64,000 nucleotides of DNA from assembly GCA_026702615.1 (NCBI GenBank), contig JAPPBY010000020.1:79007-143006 (forward strand). The letters are read 5' to 3'. Source of the stretch: Chloroflexota bacterium. GTDB taxonomy: Bacteria; Chloroflexota; Dehalococcoidia; Tepidiformales; Tepidiformaceae. Position 1 is the first letter of the stretch; the number at the start of each line of letters is the position of its first letter. The position numbers and the translations under genes were made by a program. Shown one piece after another: positions 51,747 through 60,829 of the stretch. The notes under the pieces were generated by a model. It was not told the origin of the DNA, did no database searches, and worked only from the letters and a program-made list of their open reading frames with translations.

Positions 51747-53651
51747 GTGGTAGCGTCAGTGCTTCGAAGGGAGCCGGGCTTGCGCATCATCCTCCGTCTC
51801 TGGGGCTACGCCATCCCCTACTGGAAGATGCTCGCTATTGGCCTTGTCTCCATGCTCGGAGCGGCGCTCTTCGGCATGGGCTCCGCCTTCCTCGCCCAGA
51901 TCGCGGTCGATGTCGGCCTCAATCCGGTGCGCGAGGGCAGCTCCATCACCTTCACGGGCGACCGCAGCACGCTCATCCTGGCGGCGCTGCTCGTCGTGGG
52001 CTTCGCGGTCGCGCGTGGCATCTCCGCCTTCGCACAGACGTTCATCAGCGAGAGCCTCGGCCAGCGCATCGCCTACGACCTGCGCAACCAGATCTACGAC
52101 ACCGTCCAGCGGCTCAGCTACGCCTACCACGACAAGGTCCAGACCGGCCAGATCATGTCCCGCGCCACCCAGGACGTGGAGGCCATCCGCATGTTCATGT
52201 CGATGGCCTCGCTACGGCTCCTGATGATCATCCTCATGATCATCGTGGGCGTGGGCGGGATGTTCTTCTTCCACTGGCAGCTCGCCCTCGTGAGCTGCGT
52301 CACGCTGCCCATCATCGCCTGGCGCTCCTGGGCGGTTCAGCGCGTGATGCGCCCCCTCTGGGTCGAGATCCAGCAGAGCGAGGCGCGCATGACCGAGGTC
52401 GCCGATGAGGGCCTCGGTGGCATTCGCGTGGTCAAGGCCTTCAGCCGCGAGCCCGTCGAGGCGGCCAAGTTCGGTCGCGCCGCCGAGGAGCAGCGCGACC
52501 TCCAACTCTCACAGGCAACGCTGATGGCGCGGCACGCGCCCTTGCTCCAGGGCGTTGCCGGCATCCAGGTAGCCGCCACCGTGGGCGTGGGCGCCTGGTA
52601 CATCACGCAGGGGAGCCTCGCCGCGGGCGAGCTCATCCTCTTCCTCGTGGCCCTGCAGCTGCTGCAGATGCCGGTGCGCATGCTTGGCTTCATGATCACC
52701 TCCTTCTCGCGCGCCATCGCCGCGGGCACACGCGTCTTCGAGGTTCTCGACGCCCGCTCCGCCGTCGAGGAGCGCCCGAGCGCCACACCCCTCAGCTCCC
52801 CCAGCGGCCATGTCCGCTTCCGCAATGTCTCCTTCGGCTACGACAACGTCAGCGCCGTCCTCAAGGACATCGAGATCGATGCGCCGCCGGGGAAGATCAT
52901 CGCCCTGCTGGGGCCCACTGGTAGCGGCAAGTCCACAGTCGTGAACCTGCTGCCGCGCTTCTATGACGTGACGGAGGGCTCCATCTCGATCGACGGGGTC
53001 GACATCCGCAACTTCACGCTCGATTCCCTGCGGGCGAGCATCGGCGCCGTGCAGCAGGACGTCTTCCTGTTCGTGGGCACGATCCGGGACAACATCGCCT
53101 ACGGAGCGCCCGGCGCCACGCAGGAAGAGATCGAGACGGCCGCCAAAGCCGCCCGCATCCACGACTTCATCATGAGCCTGCCCTACGGCTACGACGAGTG
53201 GGTGGGCGAGCGCGGCGTCACGCTCTCCGGCGGCCAGCGCCAACGCGTCGCCATCGCGCGCACGCTCCTCCTCGACCCGCGCGTCCTCATCTTCGACGAC
53301 TCGACGGCGAGCGTGGACACGCAGACCGAGTTCCTCATCCAGCAGGCGCTTGCGACATTGATGGAGGGCCGCACGACGTTCGTCATCGCGCAGCGCCTCC
53401 GCACCGTGATGCGCGCCGATGAGATTCTCGTGCTCGACCAGGGCGAGGTCGTCCAGCGCGGCACGCACACGGAGCTGCTCGAGGAAGAGGGCCTTTACCG
53501 CTCGATCTACGACCTCGAGCTGCGCGACCAGGAAGAGGCGCTGGGCGAGATCGCCGGCGCCACGGCCACCCAAAATGACGCCGAGCCCGCGTCCGAGCCG
53601 GAGCCCGCCGGGCTTGCCGAGCCCGCCGGCGGTAGTGGAGGCGCGTCCTAA
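51747..53651 (+). CDS. Heterodimeric ABC exporter subunit, degenerate ATP site
   Basis: A 634-residue half-transporter: six-helix exporter domain (about 1-320) and an ATPase domain (about 345-600) with Walker A GPTGSGKST and signature LSGGQRQRVAIA. Walker B is LIFDDSTASVD, with Asp replacing the catalytic Glu, and the switch His is Gln (FVIAQRL). This is the inactive half-site pattern of BmrCD/TM287-288-type heterodimers. The tail after about 600 is Pro/Glu-rich. Start is uncertain: GTG 51747, GTG 51759, or TTG 51780, which has the best ribosome site (AAGGGAG). Substrate unknown. Confidence 0.92.
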   Translation: MVASVLRREPGLRIILRLWGYAIPYWKMLAIGLVSMLGAALFGMGSAFLAQIAVDVGLNPVREGSSITFTGDRSTLILAALLVVGFAVARGISAFAQTFISESLGQRIAYDLRNQIYDTVQRLSYAYHDKVQTGQIMSRATQDVEAIRMFMSMASLRLLMIILMIIVGVGGMFFFHWQLALVSCVTLPIIAWRSWAVQRVMRPLWVEIQQSEARMTEVADEGLGGIRVVKAFSREPVEAAKFGRAAEEQRDLQLSQATLMARHAPLLQGVAGIQVAATVGVGAWYITQGSLAAGELILFLVALQLLQMPVRMLGFMITSFSRAIAAGTRVFEVLDARSAVEERPSATPLSSPSGHVRFRNVSFGYDNVSAVLKDIEIDAPPGKIIALLGPTGSGKSTVVNLLPRFYDVTEGSISIDGVDIRNFTLDSLRASIGAVQQDVFLFVGTIRDNIAYGAPGATQEEIETAAKAARIHDFIMSLPYGYDEWVGERGVTLSGGQRQRVAIARTLLLDPRVLIFDDSTASVDTQTEFLIQQALATLMEGRTTFVIAQRLRTVMRADEILVLDQGEVVQRGTHTELLEEEGLYRSIYDLELRDQEEALGEIAGATATQNDAEPASEPEPAGLAEPAGGSGGAS

Positions 53652-55621
53652 TGGGTATGTGGGGCGGCGGCGGCGCGGGCGGCTACAGCTCCGGCATCGG
53701 CGGCCAACGCGGCATGATGCGCGGCAACCGCGGGGTCGACGGCTGGGACGAGGAGTACCTCGGCAAGCCGTACGACGCCGAGGTCGTCCGCAAGATGATC
53801 CCCCACCTGAAGCACCGTCGGCGGGCGCTGATCTTCGCGTTCGCCTGCATGCTCATGGTCTCCATCTCCATCTACGTGCCCGCCTTCTTCATCGCCGAGG
53901 CCACGGCCGACGCGCTCGCGGGCGACGCCGGCCGCATCCCCATCTGGGCGGGCACGCTCGCAGGGTTGGGCCTGCTCGGGTGGATTGCGGGGATGTTCCA
54001 GCAGCTCATCATGGCCCGCGTCGGCACGCAGATGCTCTTCGAGCTGCGCTCGGAGATGTACGAGCACATGCAGGGCCTCTCCCTCTCGTTCTACGACGAG
54101 ATGGAGGTGGGCCGCATGATCTCCCGCCTCACGAGCGACGTGACCGTCATGCAGGAGCTCCTGAGCACGGGCTCGCTCACGTTCGCCGCCGACATCGTCG
54201 GCATCGCCATCGCCGTCACCCTGCTGATGAACTCGGACTGGGAGTTGGCCCTCTACACGCTGGCCGTGGTGCCGCCGCTCATCTTCGTGCTGAGCATCTG
54301 GGCCCGCTACGCGCGCGAGGCCTTCATCAACGTGCGCATCCGCATCAGCGAGCTCTACGGGAACCTGGGAGAGAGCCTGGCCGGCGTGCGCACCGTGCAG
54401 TCCCTCAACCGGGAAGACGAGAACGCCAAGCGGTTCGACGTCATGAACCAGGAGAACCGCAACGCCAACATCTGGGCGGGAACACTCACGGCGGTGGTGG
54501 TGCCCCTGATCGAGCTCTGTATCGCCATCTCGACGGCGGCCGTGCTCATCGCCGCCGGCTGGCGCGCCCTCGCCTCTGGCTCCCTCGATCGGGACGAGGC
54601 CGCCGCCATCGTGGGCGCCATCGTCCTCTTCATCCTCCTCATCCTCCGCTTCTTCGAGCCCATCCGTGACCTGGTGATGCAGTACACGATGCTGCAGCGC
54701 GCCATGGCCGGCGGCCAGCGCATCTTCGAGGTGCTCGAGACCGTCCCCCGCATCCGCGATCGCGACGACGCCATCGAGCTCACCGACGTCGAGGGACGCG
54801 TCGACTTCGACGACGTCCAGTTCCACTACGTCGAAGGAGTTCCCGTGCTCCAGGACTTCGAGCTGCACGTCGAACCCGGAGAGACGATCGCGCTCGTGGG
54901 CCACACCGGTTCCGGCAAAACGACCATCACCACCCTCATCAGCCGCGGCTACGACGTCTCCGACGGCTCCATCCGCATCGACGGGCACGACGTGCGCGAC
55001 ATCAAGCGCCGCTCGCTCACGCAGTTCATGGGCGTGGTGCTGCAGCAGCCCTACCTCTTCAGCGGCACCATCCGCGAGAACATCGAGTACGGGAAGCCCG
55101 GCGCCACCGACGCGGAGATCGAGGAGGCCTCGAGGGCGGTCGGCGCCCACGACTTCATCGCGCGCCTGCCCGGCGCCTACAACCACGAGCTGCACCAGCG
55201 CGGCCAGAACATCTCCGTGGGCCAGCGCCAGCTCCTCAGCTTCGCCCGCGCCGTGCTCGCCGCCCCCCGCATCCTCATCCTCGACGAGGCCACCGCCTAC
55301 GTGGACACCCAGACCGAGGTCATCATCCAGCGCGCCCTGCGCAACCTCCTCCAGAACCGGACCTCGTTCGTCATCGCCCACCGCCTCTCCACCATCCGCG
55401 AGGCCAGCCGCATCGTCGTCCTCGAGAACGGACGCATGGTCGAGATCGGCACGCACGACGAGCTGCTCGCCCGGGATGGCGTCTACGCGCGCCTCTACAA
55501 GATGACCTACGAGCAGGAGCAGGACGCCTCCCTCGGCGAGGACGAGGCGGTCATCCGCCGCCGCCGCGGGGATGTCGGCGACATCGGGGACGCCGCTCCG
55601 CAGCCCGCCGGCGGCAAGTAG
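53651..55621 (+). CDS. Heterodimeric ABC exporter subunit, catalytic
   Basis: A 656-residue partner of the preceding protein, overlapping it by one base (TAATG). A glycine-rich N-terminus (MGMWGGGGAGGYSSG) precedes the exporter domain (about 55-350) and ATPase (about 370-620) with Walker A GHTGSGKTT, intact Walker B LILDEATAYVD and switch His (FVIAHRL), but a deviant signature ISVGQRQ. So the consensus ATP site uses this subunit's Walker motifs and the partner's LSGGQ, and the degenerate site the reverse. Substrate unknown. Confidence 0.92.
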   Translation: MGMWGGGGAGGYSSGIGGQRGMMRGNRGVDGWDEEYLGKPYDAEVVRKMIPHLKHRRRALIFAFACMLMVSISIYVPAFFIAEATADALAGDAGRIPIWAGTLAGLGLLGWIAGMFQQLIMARVGTQMLFELRSEMYEHMQGLSLSFYDEMEVGRMISRLTSDVTVMQELLSTGSLTFAADIVGIAIAVTLLMNSDWELALYTLAVVPPLIFVLSIWARYAREAFINVRIRISELYGNLGESLAGVRTVQSLNREDENAKRFDVMNQENRNANIWAGTLTAVVVPLIELCIAISTAAVLIAAGWRALASGSLDRDEAAAIVGAIVLFILLILRFFEPIRDLVMQYTMLQRAMAGGQRIFEVLETVPRIRDRDDAIELTDVEGRVDFDDVQFHYVEGVPVLQDFELHVEPGETIALVGHTGSGKTTITTLISRGYDVSDGSIRIDGHDVRDIKRRSLTQFMGVVLQQPYLFSGTIRENIEYGKPGATDAEIEEASRAVGAHDFIARLPGAYNHELHQRGQNISVGQRQLLSFARAVLAAPRILILDEATAYVDTQTEVIIQRALRNLLQNRTSFVIAHRLSTIREASRIVVLENGRMVEIGTHDELLARDGVYARLYKMTYEQEQDASLGEDEAVIRRRRGDVGDIGDAAPQPAGGK

Positions 55622-55728
55622 CTCCGTTCGGAAACCCGGCGACTCTCGTGCGGAATCCTGTACGTCTCGTGATGGCTCCTCGCGCACCTGCCGGTAAGCC
55701 CCCGGCCCCGCACACCGAGCCACGCCCC

Positions 55729-55818
55729 GAGCCGTACGCCTTCCGCACAACGTCGGGGTCACAGCAGGCGCCCGGTAACAGGCCTGTTCGCGAGAACCCG
55801 CACGCTTCCGTACGGCTC
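55729..55818. repeat. Inverted repeat upstream of obg
   Basis: GAGCCGTACG (55729-55738) and CGTACGGCTC (55809-55818) form a perfect 10-bp inverted pair 70 nt apart. Related GTGCGGAA/TTCCGCAC motifs occur between 55650 and 55750. It lies in the 246-nt gap before obg; function unknown. Confidence 0.4.
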
Positions 55819-55853
55819 ACCGTCACCACCATCCCCATCACCCCTTCGTTGGC

Positions 55854-55859
55854 TAGGAT
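55854..55859 (+). promoter_or_regulatory. Predicted -10 of leaderless obg
   Basis: TAGGAT ends 8 nt before ATG 55868; no Shine-Dalgarno sequence is present. Confidence 0.45.
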
Positions 55860-55867
55860 CGGTTCTG

Positions 55868-57127
55868 ATGTTCGATAGCGTGCTGATCACGGTGGAAGGC
55901 GGAACCGGTGGAGACGGCGCAGCCACGTTCCACCGCGAGAAGTTCGTGCCCCTCGGTGGGCCCGATGGTGGTGACGGTGGCCGTGGGGGCCGTATCTACC
56001 TGCGCGCGGTCGATGACGTGTACACGCTCGAGCAGTTCCGCGGCCGCCGGCGATTCCGTGCGGGGAACGGCGGTCCTGGAGGCCCAAAGCTCCAGACTGG
56101 CCCCCAGGGCGACGACCTGACCCTCGACGTCCCCGCCGGGACCATCGCCTTCGAGAACGAGACGGGGGAACCCCTGGCCGACCTCAACGAGCCGGGGGCG
56201 ACGGCGCTCGTTGCCTGGGGCGGACGCGGTGGCTGGGGCAACAAGCGCTTCGCGACGAGCACGAACCAGGCCCCGCACTACTCGCAGCGCGGCCACGCCG
56301 GCGAATCCGTCGCGCTCCGGCTCGACCTGCGCCTGCTCGCGGACGTCGGACTGCTGGGCCTCCCGAACGCAGGCAAGTCCACCCTCCTCGCCGCCGTCTC
56401 CCACGCCAAGCCGAAGATCGCCGAGTACCCGTTCACGACGCTTGAGCCGATGCTCGGTGTCGTCAGCGTCGGTTACGAGCGCTTCACCCTGGCCGACCTC
56501 CCCGGGCTCATCGAGGGTGCGAGCGAGGGTTACGGCCTCGGCTTCGAGTTCCTCAAGCACGTACGACGCTGCCGCGTCCTCCTGCACGTGGTCGACTGCA
56601 GTTCCATCGACCCGGTGACCGACTACGAGCTCATTGAGACCGAGGTGCGCACCTACGACAACCTGCTCGCGGATATCCCCCGCGTGGTGGCGGTGACGAA
56701 GTCGGACCTCGACGAGGAGATCGCGCGCGATGCTGCGGACACGCTCGAGGCGCACATCGGGGCGCCGGTCGCGACCATCTCGGCGCAGGCGGGGCAGGGC
56801 ACGGACGCCCTCATCGCGGAACTCATGGCGCTGGTCAGCGAGGAACGCGAGCGCGCGGCCTCTCGTCCTCCCGAGGTTCTGCCCGTCGTCCGCCCGCAGC
56901 CGGAGGAGCGCTTCACGGTCGTGCGGAAGGGCCCCGGCCTGTTCGCCGTGGAGGGCCAGCGGGTCGTGACCTTCATCGAGATGATGGACTTCGAGATGGA
57001 CGGCGCCCGCGACGAGGTCGACCGCCGACTGACCCGCTGGGGCGTCGCCCGCGCCCTGCGTCGCGAGGGCGTCGCCGAGGGCGACACGGTGCGGTTCGGC
57101 GAGGTCGATATCGCCTGGCGGGAGTGA
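55868..57127 (+). CDS. obgE: Ribosome-associated GTPase Obg (CgtA)
   Basis: Essential GTPase in late 50S assembly and stringent response. The 419-residue protein has the glycine-rich Obg fold (1-157, e.g. GGDGAATFHREKFVPLGGPDGGDGGRGG), the G domain (about 158-325: G1 GLPNAGKSTLL, G2 in YPFTT, G3 DLPGLIEGA, G4 TKSD, G5 ISA) and a C-terminal OCT domain (about 340-415, RFTVVRKGPGLFAVEGQRV). All domains are complete. It stands alone, separated from rplU/rpmA, which often precede it. Confidence 0.97.
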   Translation: MFDSVLITVEGGTGGDGAATFHREKFVPLGGPDGGDGGRGGRIYLRAVDDVYTLEQFRGRRRFRAGNGGPGGPKLQTGPQGDDLTLDVPAGTIAFENETGEPLADLNEPGATALVAWGGRGGWGNKRFATSTNQAPHYSQRGHAGESVALRLDLRLLADVGLLGLPNAGKSTLLAAVSHAKPKIAEYPFTTLEPMLGVVSVGYERFTLADLPGLIEGASEGYGLGFEFLKHVRRCRVLLHVVDCSSIDPVTDYELIETEVRTYDNLLADIPRVVAVTKSDLDEEIARDAADTLEAHIGAPVATISAQAGQGTDALIAELMALVSEERERAASRPPEVLPVVRPQPEERFTVVRKGPGLFAVEGQRVVTFIEMMDFEMDGARDEVDRRLTRWGVARALRREGVAEGDTVRFGEVDIAWRE

Positions 57128-57177
57128 ACGTCCCCGCGCGCTAGAATGGCCTCCCCTGCCCGAAGGAGGCCCTCCCT

Positions 57178-57963
57178 ATGTCCGAGACCGTGCGCTACGA
57201 GACCGACGGCGCCGTCGGCGTGATCACGCTGAATCGCCCCGACGCCCTCAACGCCATGAGCGGCGAGCTGCTCGATGCACTCGTCGCCCGCGGTCAGGAG
57301 GCGGCGGACGACGAGGCCGTGCGCTGCGTGGTGGTGACGGGCGCGGGTCGAGCCTTTTGCTCGGGCGGCGATCTCAAGAGCATTGGCGCCGGCGACGGGC
57401 TCGACCCCCTCGGCAGCACCGCCGTCCTTCGCCGCTTCGAGGAGATCTCGCGGCTGCTCGCGGAGATGCCAAAGCCCACCATCGCGGCCGTCAACGGCGC
57501 CGCGGCAGGGGCGGGGTTCTCGCTCGCCCTCGCCGCCGACATCCGGTTCGCCGGCGCGAGTTCGCGCTTCGTGACTGCGTTCGGACGCGTCGGCCTCACG
57601 GGCGACTTCGGTGGCAGCTGGCAGCTGGAGCGCATCGTGGGGGTCGCGAAGGCGAAGGAGTTGTACCTCCTCGGCTCCCAGATCGACGCCGCCACGGCCC
57701 TGCGCCTCGGCATCGTCAACCGCGTCGTGCCAGATGGCGCCCTGCGCGACGAGGTGATGGCCCTCGCGGCGAAGCTCGCCGCGGGCCCCACCGCCGCCTT
57801 CGCGCGCATGAAGCGCAACTTCGCCTACGGCGCGACGCACACCTTCGCGGAGACGCTCACCTTCGAGGCAGGCAACATGATCGCCGCCTCGCAGACCGAC
57901 GACTTCAAGAACGCCGCTGCCGCCTTCGTCGAGCGCCGCGAGCCGGAGTTCAAGGGGCGCTAG
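57178..57963 (+). CDS. Crotonase-family enoyl-CoA hydratase/isomerase, PaaG-like
   Basis: A 261-residue crotonase. The oxyanion-hole segments AGRAFCSGGDLKS and NGAAAGAGFSLALAADIRFA are present. The two catalytic glutamates of true enoyl-CoA hydratases are not at the usual places; the region reads GRVGLTGDFGGSWQL, with an Asp, as in PaaG-type isomerases. So an isomerase of the phenylacetyl-CoA or related pathway is more likely than a beta-oxidation hydratase. It has a TAGAAT -10 at 57142 and an AAGGAGG ribosome site before ATG. Confidence 0.88.
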   Translation: MSETVRYETDGAVGVITLNRPDALNAMSGELLDALVARGQEAADDEAVRCVVVTGAGRAFCSGGDLKSIGAGDGLDPLGSTAVLRRFEEISRLLAEMPKPTIAAVNGAAAGAGFSLALAADIRFAGASSRFVTAFGRVGLTGDFGGSWQLERIVGVAKAKELYLLGSQIDAATALRLGIVNRVVPDGALRDEVMALAAKLAAGPTAAFARMKRNFAYGATHTFAETLTFEAGNMIAASQTDDFKNAAAAFVERREPEFKGR

Positions 57964-58244
57964 AGGCGGGGCTCCGTCTCCTCATCGAGGCGCATCATGG
58001 CCAGCAGGAGCTCCTGCACGTCCACCCCTTGATGGGCTAGCGACACGATCGCTTGTTCCCGTGTCATGCGGGGGTCGTCTGGAAGCTCGACCGCACTTCC
58101 GCCAAGTTGGTGAATGAACAGGCCCGCCGCCGCGTCGTACTCGTAGCCGATCTCCGCCAGTGCCAGCCCGACGAACCAGAAGGTGTCGCTAGGCGGCAAG
58201 GGGCTGCTGCTCGACAGAAGCGGAGGGCGCTGTTTGCACGCCAT
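57960..58244 (-). CDS. Hypothetical protein overlapping HicB-like gene
   Basis: At most 94 residues from ATG 58244; TTG 58199 is an alternative that reduces the overlap with the preceding gene from 56 to 11 nt. The confident part is FWFVGLALAEIGYEYDAAAGLFIHQLGG...ELPDDPRMTREQAIVSLAHQGVDVQELLLAMMRLDEE, a strand/helix mix. It follows the HicB-like gene in a different frame and could be its operon partner or a frameshifted continuation. No family recognised. Confidence 0.4.
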   Translation of the reverse strand: MACKQRPPLLSSSSPLPPSDTFWFVGLALAEIGYEYDAAAGLFIHQLGGSAVELPDDPRMTREQAIVSLAHQGVDVQELLLAMMRLDEETEPRL

Positions 58245-58482
58245 CGAGGGTGTAAGAGAGCCCCCGTTCCTCCATGAACCTGTCGAGCGCGGCGCGGCCT
58301 TGGCCCTTCGCCCAGCGGACGAGCTTGCGGTTTGCCTCGGCGTTCTTCTGTTCCGCCTCCTCCTGGGTATCCCCGTAGGCGATGAGGCCGGTCTCGACCG
58401 TCTGCGAGAACCAGTGATCGCCACGATTCCTGCTGCGCACGGTGACCGTAAAGAAGACCGTGTCCGTGACCGCGTTCGCCAT
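58189..58482 (-). CDS. HicB-fold-like small protein
   Basis: A 97-residue protein whose FFTVTVRSRNRGDHWFSQTVETGLIAYGDTQEEAEQKNAEANRKLV resembles the RNase H-like HicB domain (strand-strand-strand, then the helix after YGDTQEEAE). There is no HicA beside it and no DNA-binding tail. A GGGAGG ribosome site precedes ATG 58482. It may be an orphan antitoxin or a HicB-like protein with other use. Confidence 0.55.
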   Translation of the reverse strand: MANAVTDTVFFTVTVRSRNRGDHWFSQTVETGLIAYGDTQEEAEQKNAEANRKLVRWAKGQGRAALDRFMEERGLSYTLDGVQTAPSASVEQQPLAA

Positions 58483-58522
58483 CGTGCACCTCCCCGCCCG
58501 GAAATCCTTCGCCGGGCCTCCT

Positions 58523-58550
58523 ATTGTCGGGGAATATGGTTAGCAGTCAA
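58523..58550 (-). promoter_or_regulatory. Candidate promoter of the HicB-like gene
   Basis: On the minus strand TTGACT and GACAAT are 16 nt apart, upstream of a GGGAGG ribosome site and ATG 58482. Unlike most promoters here it gives a leadered mRNA. Confidence 0.4.
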
Positions 58551-58565
58551 GGTTGCACGCCTACC

Positions 58566-59366
58566 CTACAGACGGTCGAACGCCTCCAAAATGGGGTTGA
58601 AGCGGCCCTCCACCATCGCCTTCTGTTCCTTGTGCGTCACGATGTAGGGCGCGTCCGCCTTGATCGCGTCGAGCACCCGCCGACCGACGATCATCGGGTC
58701 GATGGGCTCCGGCGGCATCGCGCCCGCGCGCGCCTCGAAGTCGCCGGGGCCGCCCATGTCCTGGGGGCGGTTGCGGTCGGACTCCATGATCCGCGTGCGT
58801 ACGCCGCCCGGGCACAGCACCGAGGCGCTCACCTTGGTGTCCGCCAGGTCCACGCGCAGCGTCTCCGTGAGCGCGACCACGCCGAACTTCGCGACGTTGT
58901 AGGGGGCGATGCCCTGATGCGCCACCAGTCCCGCGATGGAGGCAGTGCCCACGATGTGGCACTCCTCGTCCTGGTCGACCATCCGCTTCAGGAACGCCTG
59001 GATGCCGTAAATGACCCCCAGCAGGTCGACGCCGATCACCCAGTCCCAGTCCGAGTCGCTGAGTGTGTGGGCGGGGCCCATCGATACGACGCCGGCGTTG
59101 TTGCAGAGGATGTGCACGCCGCCCATCTCGTCGAAAGCGCGGTCGGCGAGGTTGCCCACCGAGGCGCGGTCGGCGACGTCCGTCTGCACGGTGATGCAGC
59201 GAACCCCCTTCGCCTCGATCTCCGCGGCCGTCTTCGCCGCCGCCTCCATGTCCACGTCGGCGATGACGACGTTCATCCCTTCATCGGCGAAGGTGAGGGC
59301 CATGGCCCGGCCGATACCGCCAGCGCCTCCCGTCACAACCGCCGTCTTGCCTCGAAACTCGTTCAC
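58566..59366 (-). CDS. Short-chain dehydrogenase/reductase
   Basis: A 266-residue SDR. It has the NAD(P) site VTGGAGGIGRA, NNAGVVS, catalytic Ser in TASIAGLVAH and Tyr-Lys in YNVAKFG. The C-terminus (PPEPIDPMIVGRRVLDAIKADAPYIVTH) is as in a broad group of predicted 3-hydroxyacyl/alcohol SDRs. GTG start with a GGAGGTG ribosome site. Substrate unknown; divergent from the binding-protein gene. Confidence 0.92.
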   Translation of the reverse strand: MNEFRGKTAVVTGGAGGIGRAMALTFADEGMNVVIADVDMEAAAKTAAEIEAKGVRCITVQTDVADRASVGNLADRAFDEMGGVHILCNNAGVVSMGPAHTLSDSDWDWVIGVDLLGVIYGIQAFLKRMVDQDEECHIVGTASIAGLVAHQGIAPYNVAKFGVVALTETLRVDLADTKVSASVLCPGGVRTRIMESDRNRPQDMGGPGDFEARAGAMPPEPIDPMIVGRRVLDAIKADAPYIVTHKEQKAMVEGRFNPILEAFDRL

Positions 59367-59494
59367 GCGTCACCTCCGTTGGGCGCGCAGTGTAGCGGAG
59401 AAGGGCGCGACGGGCCGGAGCGCTCCGGTATCGTGCGGGCTTACAGTGCGGCGCCGCCGCGTGGAATAGATTAACGAACTACCAGGAGGCCCAG

Positions 59495-60757
59495 GTGAGG
59501 TTAATGGTACGGACATGCGCGGCGGCGCTGCTCCTGGCGCTGGTGTTTGCCGGCTGCGGTGGCAATGGGGAGGAGCCCCCCGCCCCGGAAGCGACGACGG
59601 CGACGGCCACGACTGAGGCCGCCGCTGCGCCGGTGACGCTGCACATCGGAGCGGTGCTTCCCGAGACCGGTTCGCTGGCGTTCCTCGGGGTGCCTATCAT
59701 CGCCGCGGCGCGGCTGGCGGTAGAGGACGTGAACGCCCAGGGAGGCGAGGTCACGTTCTCGCTCGCGGACTCCGCCACCAACCCCGCCACCGGCCTCGAG
59801 GGCGCCCGCCGCCTGCTCGGCGAGGGCGCGCACGTCATCGTTGGAGCAGCAGCCTCGGCGGTCTCGCAGGCCTTCGTCCAGACCCTGTTCGACGAGCAGG
59901 TCCCCCAGTGCTCGCCATCGAACACGTCGCCCGTGTTCACCGGGCAGGAGAACGCCGCCTATTACTTCCGCACCGTCCCGCCCGACACCGCCATGGCGCC
60001 CATCATCGCCGACGTGGTCGTCTCGGGAGGCTCTTCCCGAATCGCCATCATCGGCCGCGCCGACGCCTGGGGGAACGCGCTCGAGCGGCTCCTCGTGGAC
60101 GAGTTCGACAAGCTCGGCGCCCAAACATTCTCCGTCCTCTACGACCCCGAGACGGCCTCCTACAGCGCCGAGGTGGCGCAGGTGGTGAGCTACGACCCCG
60201 ACATCGTCATCAATCTCGGCTTCAGCAGCGACGGCTCCGAGACCGTGCGCCAGCTGATCGAGTCGGGTGTCGGGCCCGAGCGGCAGTTCGCTGCCACCGG
60301 CCTCTACAGCCCCACCCTCTGGGAGAGCGTGGACGCCTCCAACCCCTCCGTGCTCGACGGGATGCTGGGCATCTCGCAGACGGCCAAGGGGACGAGCGCC
60401 TTCAAGGAGCGCCTGACCGAGCGTGCGGGTGACTACCTTGCCTACGGCGCCGAGGCCTACGACTGCGTCATCCTGCTGGCGCTGGCGGCGCGCCTCGTGG
60501 GCGACCCCAGCGACGGCGAGGCGATGATGGCCGCCATCGCCCGCCTCACCCACGACGGCGAGGAGTGCACCAGCTACAGCGAGTGCGCGGCCCTCATCGA
60601 CGAAGGCAAGGACATCGACTACAGCGGTGTGAGCGGGCCGATCAACTTCAGCGAGGAAGGCGACCCCACGGTCGCCGTCTACAGCATCCACACGTGGGAG
60701 AACGGCGGGAACGCCGTCACCCTCAGTACCGAGACCGTCGACCTCGCGGCTGAGTAG
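59495..60757 (+). CDS. LivK/Type I periplasmic-binding-fold lipoprotein
   Basis: A 420-residue substrate-binding lipoprotein of the branched-chain amino acid/amide ABC family (COG0683-like). Signal and lipobox (LVFAGCGG), Pro/Thr linker, then HIGAVLPETGSLAFLGVPIIAAARLAVEDVNAQGG and VIVGAAASAVSQA, IAIIGRADAWGNAL, typical of the family. A pair of Cys in DGEECTSYSECAAL likely forms a disulfide. No permease or ATPase genes are nearby, so it must work with a transporter elsewhere or serve as a sensor. GTG with AGGAGG ribosome site. Confidence 0.9.
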   Translation: MRLMVRTCAAALLLALVFAGCGGNGEEPPAPEATTATATTEAAAAPVTLHIGAVLPETGSLAFLGVPIIAAARLAVEDVNAQGGEVTFSLADSATNPATGLEGARRLLGEGAHVIVGAAASAVSQAFVQTLFDEQVPQCSPSNTSPVFTGQENAAYYFRTVPPDTAMAPIIADVVVSGGSSRIAIIGRADAWGNALERLLVDEFDKLGAQTFSVLYDPETASYSAEVAQVVSYDPDIVINLGFSSDGSETVRQLIESGVGPERQFAATGLYSPTLWESVDASNPSVLDGMLGISQTAKGTSAFKERLTERAGDYLAYGAEAYDCVILLALAARLVGDPSDGEAMMAAIARLTHDGEECTSYSECAALIDEGKDIDYSGVSGPINFSEEGDPTVAVYSIHTWENGGNAVTLSTETVDLAAE

Positions 60758-60829
60758 CCGCGCCGCCTTTACCTTCCACGTCTGGCACGGGAAGGTGCGC
60801 GGGCCATAATGGCTCGCAGGGGAGACGTG

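Noticed and set aside
58245..58424. N-terminal extension of the 57960-58244 gene
   Set aside because: This part is Arg/Ser-rich and exactly out of frame with the well-formed HicB-like gene, so it is a shadow.
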